7,048 nt of DNA from Nostocaceae cyanobacterium CSSed10_463m (lineage in GTDB: Bacteria > Cyanobacteriota > Cyanobacteriia > Cyanobacteriales > Nostocaceae): assembly GCA_003556955.1 (NCBI GenBank), contig PWQB01000150.1:1-7048 (forward strand), written 5' to 3'. Shown piece by piece: positions 1 to 5,337 of this stretch. The position numbers and the translations under genes are program-made. The notes under the pieces are model-generated. The model saw only the letters and a program-made list of their open reading frames with translations, ran no database searches and was not told the origin of the DNA. Positions within the stretch are counted from its first letter, which is position 1; the number at the start of each line of letters is the position of its first letter.

Positions 1-49
1 AATATTCCTTTAGACTGAATCTCATCAGGAAAGTATTGGATCAACGCAA

Positions 50-370
50 ATGCATTCAATGAATTTAATGTGCCACGAATTTGTAGTTGCTGTATCCTTT
101 GTTGCTTGTGTTGCTGGTCTGCTATTACTTTGCGATCGCAAACAGCCAAAAGATAATCTAGAAGAAACAGAGAAAATTCTCTTTAGAATGAGCTTCTCTT
201 ACTGGCTGGTTTACTGTTGTGCTTTTGGACTGGAAAAGTTAATTTTACCTGACTGGGAAACCGTACTCATGTCAGTAAAAATGACTATTGCTTTATCATA
301 TTTTTTAACTTTTTCTTGCGTCCTCAGTTTGCCATTACACAAATTTTCAGTCCGCCGAGTGGAAGAATAG
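50..370 (+). CDS. Small hydrophobic protein, probably three transmembrane helices, function unknown
   Basis: I do not recognise this 106-residue protein. It has three hydrophobic stretches, at about residues 9-28, 47-65 and 77-96. They are separated by a charged loop (about 29-46, rich in K, E and D) and by a short loop around LPDWE (66-70). The tail is basic (KFSVRRVEE), so by the positive-inside rule the C-terminus is probably cytoplasmic. It is cysteine-rich for its size: six Cys, including a CC pair at 56-57. The frame is closed upstream by a TAG at 11-13. The ATG at 50 is the first start in frame, with ATG at 59 an alternative. Neither has a well-spaced Shine-Dalgarno; an AGGA at 27-30 lies too far upstream. 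It converges on the DUF2103/clpS unit with a gap of only 36 bases and no obvious terminator. A HIP1 site lies inside the frame. I am fairly confident that it is a real gene, but not of any role. Confidence 0.6.
   Translation: MHSMNLMCHEFVVAVSFVACVAGLLLLCDRKQPKDNLEETEKILFRMSFSYWLVYCCAFGLEKLILPDWETVLMSVKMTIALSYFLTFSCVLSLPLHKFSVRRVEE
132..139. repeat. HIP1 octamer GCGATCGC
   Basis: This is a perfect copy of the highly iterated palindrome GCGATCGC, which is over-represented in many cyanobacterial genomes. Here it is inside the small membrane-protein gene and encodes part of the charged loop after the first helix. It supports a cyanobacterial origin. Confidence 0.9.
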
Positions 371-406
371 CCAATCTTCAACAATCGATGCACGATGGAC
401 AATGGA

Positions 407-730
407 CTATGAGGCTGATTTAATTTTCATGGCGATCGCAATAGTATCTTTAAATTTATCCTGATCTAAAGTGGTCAGGATAAAAACCTCTTGTACAGTC
501 TTACCCTGACGCGCTATAACTTTATAACCACCTCGAATCGGTACAGATACACGCAGTTGCATTTTGGGACAATGGCCTTTAGCCCGCCCTAAAACACCTG
601 GGGTGACAGTTTGAATCCCATCCTGCTGACACAGACGTTCTAAAATTGGGATGAGACCAGAAAGATGAGTTGAGTGATTCCAGACTAATCTGCCATCTTT
701 GCCAGAAGCGTCTTTTGCGGGTTTGCCCAT
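407..730 (-). CDS. DUF2103 family protein, predicted metal-binding
   Basis: The 107-residue soluble protein matches the DUF2103 pattern found in cyanobacteria and archaea, which is described as predicted metal-binding; the biochemical role is unknown. Possible ligands are His19 and His22 in the segment WNHSTHLSG, Cys54 in GHCPKM, and perhaps Cys34. The rest reads as a compact alpha/beta domain ending in a lysine-rich helix. I chose the ATG at 728-730. The frame stays open to 823, but those extra 31 residues overlap clpS and look like shadow translation. The start lies five bases after the clpS stop with no good Shine-Dalgarno, so it is probably translated by coupling as the second gene of a clpS transcript. 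A HIP1 site (432-439) lies near its 3' end. Family assignment is from motif recognition; the metal ligands are inferred. Confidence 0.8.
   Translation of the reverse strand: MGKPAKDASGKDGRLVWNHSTHLSGLIPILERLCQQDGIQTVTPGVLGRAKGHCPKMQLRVSVPIRGGYKVIARQGKTVQEVFILTTLDQDKFKDTIAIAMKIKSAS
432..439. repeat. HIP1 octamer GCGATCGC
   Basis: This is the second perfect HIP1 palindrome in the window. It lies near the 3' end of the DUF2103 gene and contributes to the codons of its C-terminal helix. Confidence 0.9.
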
Positions 731-735
731 AATTA

Positions 736-1062
736 TTAAGCCGCTTCTAAAGGAGCCATTGTTAAACCAGCTCGACGTAGTTGTTGATGATACAGTTCCG
801 CCATCTCTTGGGGGCCGACCCAAACAATAGCTTGCCCTTCATAATGTATTTGATTGGTCAAATCCCAAGCCAAATCACCTGTCATTCCGGGAATATATTT
901 CATCAAACACTCAGACACGTGTTGAAAAGTATTAAAGTCATCGTTTAAAACAATCACCTTGTAATTCGGATAAGTCTTGCGGATAACTTCAGTAGTCTTT
1001 CCAGGAGCGACAGTTGGTGCTGTACCGGCTCCATATACAGCGGCTGAAAGTCTTGTAACCAT
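736..1062 (-). CDS. clpS: ATP-dependent Clp protease adaptor ClpS
   Basis: ClpS binds substrates with N-degron residues and hands them to the ClpC/ClpA chaperone of the Clp protease in the cytoplasm. The 108-residue product has a flexible N-terminal stretch of about 30 residues, then the ClpS core. The core includes YKVIVLNDDFNTF (34-46) with the N-degron-binding Asn40-Asp41-Asp42, and IHYEGQA (72-78), whose His73 aligns with the conserved pocket His66 of E. coli. By my alignment two other pocket positions differ from E. coli: Met40 becomes Phe46 and Met62 becomes Thr69. Cyanobacteria carry two ClpS types; this looks like the cyanobacterium-specific second type (ClpS2), but that subtype is an inference. 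I chose the ATG at 1060-1062. The frame could extend 12 residues to a GTG at 1096-1098, but that would overlap the likely promoter. DUF2103 follows after five bases. Confidence 0.93.
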   Translation of the reverse strand: MVTRLSAAVYGAGTAPTVAPGKTTEVIRKTYPNYKVIVLNDDFNTFQHVSECLMKYIPGMTGDLAWDLTNQIHYEGQAIVWVGPQEMAELYHQQLRRAGLTMAPLEAA

Positions 1063-1096
1063 AAAACAGTTAGCCAACAGGATTTTACAAAACAAC

Positions 1097-1127
1097 ACTA
1101 TAAATAACTAGTTTAGTCTATTGTCTG
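1097..1127 (-). promoter_or_regulatory. Candidate clpS promoter
   Basis: On the minus strand there is a TATAGT at 1102-1097 (5 of 6 to the -10 consensus) and a CAGACA at 1127-1122 (ending in GACA) separated by 19 bases, a little long. Transcription would start near 1090 and give a short leader before the clpS ATG at 1062. A small inverted repeat TTGTC/GACAA (1121-1134) overlaps the -35 element and could be an operator or chance. This is motif reading only. Confidence 0.3.
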
Positions 1128-1134
1128 GGGACAA

Positions 1135-1198
1135 GGTAGGGGCGGGTTTACAGATATCCTTCATCATCAACAGGAATATTGGCGAACCCGCCCCTACC
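1135..1198. repeat. Complete palindromic element: 14-bp perfect terminal inverted repeats
   Basis: Only the first repeat copy keeps both arms intact: GGTAGGGGCGGGTT at 1135-1148 and its exact complement AACCCGCCCCTACC at 1185-1198, flanking a 36-base centre. In copies 2 and 3 the left arm is altered to GACGGGAGGGCGGGTT while the right arm is unchanged. The element can form a strong hairpin in RNA, or a cruciform in DNA, on either strand. It resembles a miniature inverted-repeat element. No obvious target-site duplication is visible. Confidence 0.8.
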
Positions 1199-1409
1199 AA
1201 TTGAATCAATAAACAATCATTGGGTTTTTTGACGGGAGGGCGGGTTTACAGATATCGTTCATCATCAACGGGAATATTGGCGAACCCGCCCCTACCAATT
1301 GAATCAATAAACAATCATTGGGTTTTTCGACGGGAGGGCGGGTTTACAGATATCGTTCATTATCAACAGGAATATTGGCGAACCCGCCCCTACCAATTGA
1401 ATCAATAAA
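1135..1409. repeat. Three tandem copies of a 98-bp palindromic intergenic repeat
   Basis: The spacer between the FAD oxidoreductase gene and clpS is filled by a repeat of exactly 98 bp. The copies lie at 1141-1238, 1239-1336 and 1337-1409, the last truncated after 73 bp. By direct comparison copies 1 and 2 differ at three positions, and copies 2 and 3 at two positions over their shared length. Each unit has a GC-rich inverted-repeat core ending in AACCCGCCCCTACC, then an AT-rich linker containing a second imperfect inverted repeat (CCAATTGA near TCATTGG). The period is not a multiple of three, so it does not encode a repeated peptide. GC-rich palindromes of this look are dispersed in Nostocales intergenic regions, so this is probably a locally amplified non-autonomous element. 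There is no T-run after the hairpins, so they are not classical terminators. Confidence 0.9.
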
Positions 1410-1434
1410 ATTCCAAATCTAAAATTGTTTAACC

Positions 1435-3504
1435 CTAACGCCAATTATCCCAGTTTTCGTTAAAAATTGAAGTATCAGGGAAAGCTGTGGGGTTGCCATT
1501 TTGCTCTAAAAGACGTTTGAGAGCTTGTAATTGTGGTGCTGGCTTCGGTAAATTCTCTACCAGTTGATAAGGTGCAACTTGATTTTTTAAAGAGAACGCC
1601 GCAGTGGTTCCCGCAGCAGCACCAGCCGACCATTCAAATGAATGTACCCGATAGGCAGCAGCCGCAATGTGACTGGTAGCAATACTTTTACCCCCTACAA
1701 TCAAATTATCGATTTTCTGGGGAATCATAGCTCTGAGGGCAATTTGGAAGGGATAAGCTTGACCAGCACCGCGCCTTTCTCCGGGACGTTCTCTATTTCC
1801 AGGGGCTTCTGGGGGGCTTTTTTCCATGCAAGGATGGAAGTCTATGGCATAATGACCAATACCTACAGCATCAGGAAAAATCGTCGAACGAGTCCGCCGC
1901 ATCACTTGTTCAGGAGGCTTTCTACCTGTAATTACAGATACTGCTTCCAAGCCGGCTAGTGTAGCTTGTAATCTCCGGTACATAGCCGCCGGTAATGTAT
2001 TGCGGTAATACTCATCGTTGTAGTCACGGCGAGAAATATCGGTTTCCCAAATCGTAAACCCTTCTGGTTGTCCCCAACTAGGACGGCCAATAATCCGCCG
2101 TCCTTCGCGCATATAGGGATATTTAGATAAGCCGTGCGCTGTTCCCATTGGGGAATTTAAGCCCGATATAAAGCGATTATTTGGGTGTTGCTGTTTGAAC
2201 CCTTCACCTAATTGGGAATCTGTAGTCCCGGCTACTAGCCAATAATAGTAAGCAAGGGCGTTTTCCTCGCCTTTCCGGAGGGTTTCTGTCCGCAGTCCCC
2301 CCATCCATCCCCCAGGCTGTAACTGTCCAGCAGCTTGCAACTGTTGGCGAGTGTAAACTAAGTTATCTTGGGCGGTTCCGGGGCGATAGTCGTTACCCCA
2401 AGTCCAGTTTTGCATGGAAATGTCCCCTGGTGTGGGAGTAGAAAACCTGACACCACGGAAGGTTACAGACTCTCCCTGTTGTGGACTCCAAATGCGACGA
2501 TAGGTGAAAACTAAGTCAAAACTTGCCAGTCGCTCTAATTCATAACTGAAATATGGGGCATATTGGGGATAAAATGAAGGCATTTCTTGGGGTTGTGCTT
2601 CCTTGGTAGCCTCCATTGCAAAGGTGTAAGTAAAACCTTGGGTACAATAAGGATCGTTTTGGATGCTGGAAGAAGAAGGTTCCAAATGAGAACGAGGGTC
2701 AATACCTAAGCGGTAGGGAACGTCAGCAAGGGCGATAATTTCCCCAGTTTCGCTGGCATCGACAACGTACCATTTAGGGGCATTCCCTTGGCTTTTTTGG
2801 GGAACTAAGCGAATAATATTTTTGGTAAACCGAGATGAGTTTTCGTAGCGATAAGCATCTTCTATGGTTTGAGATAAAGTGAAGGTGTTATGAGGTGGTG
2901 CGCCTGGTGCTGGTTGATGTTGTATTGCGATAGCTGCGCTGACCTGTCGGTTCGCACTACTAATTAATTGTCCACCACCTTCGACTGTAGCAGGTGTAAT
3001 TTCTAAATCTTTAACAACTGTATTGGGGAACCATTCTAACTTGCCTCTACCCTTCCTCTGTGCATCTTTCAGCATCTGAGTCATGATAGTGTGAGCATCA
3101 CGAGGCAGAAAACAAGAGTCACTGACCCAGCAATCCCCAGGGTTTAGTTTACCGTATTTACGTTCAATGCGATTTCGCAATTCCAAGTAGCCACGAGAAT
3201 AAAATTGCCGACTGCGCTGAGTAGGACGTTCATCTAATGCAGATGTCCCCTGGGAAGAAATTTGTCCTCCCAACCAATCTGTAATTTCCGTGAGGCAAAC
3301 TGTGCGCCCTGCTAGTAACCCCTCATAAGCTGTAGCCACACCAGAGAGTCCACCACCCACCACTAAAATCTCACAATTTACGGTTTTATCTGGTGTTCTT
3401 GGTGGTGCAGCCACAATTACAGAATCAGGTGCAATCAACTGAGATATTAAGCTGACACTAATTAATGATGTCAGGCTATAAGCTACTTTGTATCTACACT
3501 TCAT
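1435..3504 (-). CDS. Probably exported FAD-dependent oxidoreductase (FAD_oxidored, PF12831-like)
   Basis: This large flavoprotein has an unknown substrate. From the ATG at 3504 it is 689 residues. It starts with a signal-peptide-like segment (MKCRYK, then a hydrophobic stretch to about residue 33, ending VIVAAPP), suggesting export to the periplasm. The Rossmann dinucleotide motif GGGLSG is at about 50-55, and Glu73 at the end of the second strand is placed to bind the FAD ribose. It is followed by GGQ and SSQGTSALDE. A mid-protein segment reading DASETGEIIALADVPYRLG is typical of the family. The C-terminal FAD-contacting region (about 600-640) has GGKSIATSHIAAAAYR and SAGAAAGTTAA. A start at 3540 would add 12 residues; I prefer 3504 because it gives a normal short basic signal-peptide n-region. 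Neither has a clear Shine-Dalgarno. It appears monocistronic: a hairpin lies upstream and the 98-bp repeats downstream. Family is confident, localisation likely, reaction unknown. Confidence 0.85.
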   Translation of the reverse strand: MKCRYKVAYSLTSLISVSLISQLIAPDSVIVAAPPRTPDKTVNCEILVVGGGLSGVATAYEGLLAGRTVCLTEITDWLGGQISSQGTSALDERPTQRSRQFYSRGYLELRNRIERKYGKLNPGDCWVSDSCFLPRDAHTIMTQMLKDAQRKGRGKLEWFPNTVVKDLEITPATVEGGGQLISSANRQVSAAIAIQHQPAPGAPPHNTFTLSQTIEDAYRYENSSRFTKNIIRLVPQKSQGNAPKWYVVDASETGEIIALADVPYRLGIDPRSHLEPSSSSIQNDPYCTQGFTYTFAMEATKEAQPQEMPSFYPQYAPYFSYELERLASFDLVFTYRRIWSPQQGESVTFRGVRFSTPTPGDISMQNWTWGNDYRPGTAQDNLVYTRQQLQAAGQLQPGGWMGGLRTETLRKGEENALAYYYWLVAGTTDSQLGEGFKQQHPNNRFISGLNSPMGTAHGLSKYPYMREGRRIIGRPSWGQPEGFTIWETDISRRDYNDEYYRNTLPAAMYRRLQATLAGLEAVSVITGRKPPEQVMRRTRSTIFPDAVGIGHYAIDFHPCMEKSPPEAPGNRERPGERRGAGQAYPFQIALRAMIPQKIDNLIVGGKSIATSHIAAAAYRVHSFEWSAGAAAGTTAAFSLKNQVAPYQLVENLPKPAPQLQALKRLLEQNGNPTAFPDTSIFNENWDNWR

Positions 3505-3571
3505 ATTTAGAGAAAATCGTTGATGTGTAGACGGTAGCATCTGAACAAATATTTATCACCCACAGTTACGC

Positions 3572-3601
3572 AAAAAAGCCAGATTTAAATCTGACTTTTT
3601 T
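3572..3601 (-). terminator. Palindromic hairpin with T-tract, terminator of the RNA-binding protein gene
   Basis: The 30 bases form a 15+15 inverted repeat with a single mismatch (CAGATTT/AAATCTG flanked by AAAAAAG/CTTTTTT). It provides an A-tract and a T-tract on both strands, so it can act as a bidirectional intrinsic terminator. It lies about 70 bases after the stop of the minus-strand RNA-binding gene and just upstream of the oxidoreductase gene. It should therefore separate these two co-oriented genes into different transcripts. Confidence 0.7.
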
Positions 3602-3672
3602 GACACTCAGGAAATTTTCACTAACAAAACAACCGATCTCTAGGATCAGATATTAGGCTAGGCAACACCAAT

Positions 3673-3981
3673 TTAGTAACGGTTACGTCCGCCACCTCCA
3701 CCATATCCTCCTCTGTTTCCACCAAAGGAACCTCTATCTTCCTTGGGTTTCGCCTTATTAACTTTCAGTCCGCGACCCATCCATTCAGCACCATCTAGTG
3801 CTTCAATTGCAGCTGCTTCTTCTGCTTCTGTATCCATTTCCACAAAGGCAAAACCACGCATTCTGCCTGTTTCACGGTCAGTAGGTACTTGAACCCGCTT
3901 AACAGTCCCATATTCAGCAAATACTCCATTGAGATCAGCTTCTGTAACGTCGTAAGAAAGGTTGCCTACGTAAATCGACAT
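3673..3981 (-). CDS. Single-RRM glycine-tailed RNA-binding protein (cyanobacterial Rbp type)
   Basis: The 102-residue protein consists of one RNA recognition motif plus a short glycine-rich tail. RNP2 is IYVGNL (3-8) and RNP1 is RGFAFVEM (42-49); the aromatic residues Tyr4, Phe44 and Phe46 would stack on RNA bases. The tail (about 84-102) has repeated G, R, N and Y (GGYGGGGGRNRY), as in plant GRP-like and cyanobacterial RbpA-type proteins. Several of these are cold-induced and act on mRNA in the cytoplasm. I chose the ATG at 3979-3981: it gives the canonical MSIYVGNLSYDVTE opening and has GGAG eight bases upstream. An upstream in-frame extension to 4059 would add 26 residues unlike the family. 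It is transcribed divergently from the small protein at 4284. Which Rbp paralogue this is, and whether it responds to cold, cannot be read here. Confidence 0.93.
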   Translation of the reverse strand: MSIYVGNLSYDVTEADLNGVFAEYGTVKRVQVPTDRETGRMRGFAFVEMDTEAEEAAAIEALDGAEWMGRGLKVNKAKPKEDRGSFGGNRGGYGGGGGRNRY

Positions 3982-3989
3982 CGGATTGT

Positions 3990-3994
3990 CTCCA
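3990..3994 (-). promoter_or_regulatory. Ribosome binding site deciding the start of the RNA-binding protein
   Basis: The minus strand reads TGGAG at 3994-3990, eight bases before the ATG at 3981. This is the best Shine-Dalgarno among the plus- and minus-strand genes here, and it rejects the longer in-frame start near 4059. Confidence 0.8.
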
Positions 3995-4039
3995 AAATTA
4001 TTACTGTGTATAGATTTAAATTTCGGAGAATTAAATTTG

Positions 4040-4066
4040 TAGATACCAAAAGGGAACACCTGTCAA
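4040..4066 (-). promoter_or_regulatory. Candidate promoter of the RNA-binding protein gene
   Basis: A perfect TTGACA lies on the minus strand at 4066-4061. Fifteen bases later there is TATCTA (4045-4040), a fair -10 with a short spacer. Transcription would begin near 4033, giving an AT-rich leader of about 50 bases before the ATG at 3981. The leader could form a weak ATTTAA/TTAAAT stem. The -35 match is striking but the spacer is below optimum, so the exact -10 is uncertain. Confidence 0.4.
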
Positions 4067-4160
4067 TACTCAAAACAAATACTGTCACCGAATAAATCCT
4101 AATACCCTTAAGATTACACACAAGGTAACTATCTGTATATAGTAGATAATTAAAATATGA

Positions 4161-4189
4161 TTAACTTCTTAAGTTGAGTCTGCTATTAT
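4161..4189 (+). promoter_or_regulatory. Candidate promoter of the small charged protein
   Basis: TTAACT (4161-4166) and TATTAT (4184-4189) are separated by exactly 17 bases, matching the -35 and -10 consensus at four and five of six positions. This would give a leader of nearly 90 bases before the ATG at 4284. It lies back to back with the RNA-binding gene promoter in the divergent spacer 3982-4283, where I see nothing else that I can name. Confidence 0.4.
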
Positions 4190-4283
4190 GACTGTGCATC
4201 AGCTTGGTGTCAAAGAGCCACGCACTTTTCACACGTTCTCACCAAACCAATGTAATATACAGGTAAGTTTATAAAAATTAACA

Positions 4284-4571
4284 ATGGTAGAACGCCCAAT
4301 CAAGAAATCGGAACGCCAGTCCCAAGCAAGTACAGACAATAGTTCCGAAAATCCCGATTCTCAGCCTCATCTAGAATCTCAGTCTAAAAGCTTGAAACCA
4401 GTTGTTAATCGTTCTTCTCGCGCGGAAAAAAAATCATCTTTCAAGGATGATACAAGGCAAAAAGTTAATCCTGCCTTGGCGCGTGGGCCAAAACCTGTAA
4501 AAGTTCCAGTGAATGTCAAAACTGAACCAGAGAATGAATCTGAACCCGTCTCTGATGAGCCTCAAGATTGA
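4284..4571 (+). CDS. Small charged, probably disordered protein, function unknown
   Basis: The 95-residue protein has no Cys, Trp or Tyr and only one Phe, and is dominated by S, K, E, P and N, so it should lack a stable fold on its own. Three zones are visible. The N-terminus has the basic motif ERPIKKSER (3-11). The middle is S/Q/N-rich and leads to a basic patch (about 45-60) and then NPALARGPKPVKVPV (62-76). The acidic tail (81-95) has seven Asp/Glu in fifteen residues. I have an impression that the ERPIKKSER and NPALxRGPxP motifs recur in small cyanobacterial proteins, but cannot name a family. Charge segregation suggests binding to nucleic acid or a protein partner, which is inference. 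The ATG at 4284 has no close Shine-Dalgarno (AGGT at 4261-4264 is far). It is divergent from the RNA-binding gene. Confidence 0.65.
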   Translation: MVERPIKKSERQSQASTDNSSENPDSQPHLESQSKSLKPVVNRSSRAEKKSSFKDDTRQKVNPALARGPKPVKVPVNVKTEPENESEPVSDEPQD

Positions 4572-4610
4572 CATCGCAAAAATAGCTAAATAATTTAGGC
4601 GTAGGGATAA

Positions 4611-4674
4611 CGCAAGTAAATCATTTGCCACTTGGCTTACTTGAACCAAGTAATTGCATCTGATTTAACTTGCG
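4611..4674. other. Long imperfect stem-loop in the convergent spacer
   Basis: The spacer 4572-4810 between the small charged protein and the IF-3 gene (convergent) contains an outer stem CGCAAGTAAATC (4611-4622) against GATTTAACTTGCG (4662-4674), complementary except for one bulged base. Inside it is a perfect 6-bp hairpin ACTTGG/CCAAGT (4630-4635, 4646-4651) with a ten-base loop. No T-run follows on either strand, so it is not a textbook terminator. It may be a 3' mRNA-stabilising structure or transcript end for the upstream gene. I see nothing else in the rest of the spacer. Confidence 0.5.
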
Positions 4675-4810
4675 CTCTCTACTCTTCCCTACTTTGTTCT
4701 TATACAAGCTGCAACTAATAAGGTTTTTGGTGATTTAACCACATTATCTATTTACAGCTTTTGTTTTCTGTAGGTGATGTCTTCTTCAAAGATATCCCTG
4801 AAAGATTAAT

Positions 4811-5302
4811 TTATGCAGGAACGACTTGAACAATCAATGAGCGTTTATCCAATGACTGGACTTTCCCTACTTCACTCAGAGCGCTGACAATGCGGTCTAG
4901 CATTTCTCCAGCTTGCTCACGATGTTGATGTTCTCGACCCCGCAAACGGATAGCAAACTTCACTGAATCGCCTTTACTCAGCCATTGAATTGCTTGCTCA
5001 ATACGTAAATTGTAGTCAGCTATACCCACATTGGGACGGAATCTAACTTCCTTGACGGTTGGTCTAGCACTCTGGGTCTGACGTTTTTTCTTTTGATATT
5101 GAAGCTTACCATAGTTGATAATCTTCGCAACAGGCGCGTCTTTATTTTCAGACACTACAACCAGGTCAAGTTCTACACTTTCTGCTAGCTCTAGAGCCTC
5201 GGCTGTGTCAACTAAACCACGATTATTATTCTCATGGTCAATCAAGTAGACTTGATTGGATTTAATTTGGGAGTTGATTAGTTGTTTTTTGACTACGATA
5301 AT
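4811..5302 (-). CDS. infC: Translation initiation factor IF-3 (divergent form), with a non-canonical ATT start
   Basis: IF-3 binds the 30S subunit, keeps it apart from 50S and checks the start codon and initiator tRNA. From the ATT at 5302 the product is 163 residues (family usually 170-180). The N-domain is at about 7-66 (QLINSQIKSNQVYLID, then DAPVAKIINYGKLQY, matching the family's PPVCRIxDYGKxxY). A basic linker follows at about 66-82 (KKKRQ). The C-domain is at 83-163, with VKEVRFRP (83-90) and RLRGRE (119-124). A TAA closes the frame nine bases before the ATT. The first conventional start in frame is a TTG at 5245, which would delete 19 residues including the conserved INSQI segment. ATT lies five bases after GAGG, so it is my preferred start; ATC at 5299 is the alternative. 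Compared with ordinary IF-3, the Cys of PPVCRI is Ala and the C-terminus is shorter, so this may be a second paralogue. Confidence 0.85.
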   Translation of the reverse strand: MIVVKKQLINSQIKSNQVYLIDHENNNRGLVDTAEALELAESVELDLVVVSENKDAPVAKIINYGKLQYQKKKRQTQSARPTVKEVRFRPNVGIADYNLRIEQAIQWLSKGDSVKFAIRLRGREHQHREQAGEMLDRIVSALSEVGKVQSLDKRSLIVQVVPA

Positions 5303-5313
5303 GATTGCCTCTT
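5300..5313 (-). promoter_or_regulatory. Shine-Dalgarno and ATT start region of infC
   Basis: The minus strand reads AAGAGG at 5313-5308, then five bases, then ATT at 5302-5300, immediately followed by ATC at 5299. The in-frame TAA overlapping the Shine-Dalgarno (5314-5312) rules out any start further upstream. This is what places the start at ATT or ATC. Confidence 0.65.
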
Positions 5314-5337
5314 ACAATTCAAAGGTTTTCTTTGCAA

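Noticed and set aside
211..402. 63-codon minus-strand frame
   Set aside because: It is antisense to the small membrane-protein gene, whose three-helix pattern is the more convincing coding signal.
731..823. 31-residue N-terminal extension of the DUF2103 protein
   Set aside because: It overlaps clpS in another frame and is low-complexity (S/T-rich). The internal start after the clpS stop gives the family-like protein.
1220..1408. 62-codon plus-strand frame across the repeats
   Set aside because: It lies wholly in the 98-bp repeat array. The period is not a multiple of three, so copies are read in different frames and no repeated peptide results.
1135..1409. The tandem repeats as a CRISPR array
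   Set aside because: There are only three copies, and the whole 98-bp period is conserved with no variable spacers; no cas gene is nearby.
1642..1959. 105-codon plus-strand frame
   Set aside because: It is fully antisense to the conserved C-terminal half of the FAD oxidoreductase gene and has no recognisable protein features.
3620..3672. GATC-flanked near-palindrome after the RRM gene
   Set aside because: The stem is very short with no T-tract; the hairpin at 3572-3601 is the better terminator.
3889..4095. 68-codon plus-strand frame
   Set aside because: It is antisense to the start of the RRM gene and its leader, with no ribosome binding site.
4188..4274. 28-codon plus-strand frame upstream of the small charged protein
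   Set aside because: It has no Shine-Dalgarno, and its ATG overlaps the likely -10 element TATTAT, so it would not be within the transcript.
4434..4649. 71-codon minus-strand frame with hydrophobic residues
   Set aside because: It is antisense to the 3' part of the small charged protein and extends into the structured spacer; the hydrophobicity follows from the antisense of K/E codons.
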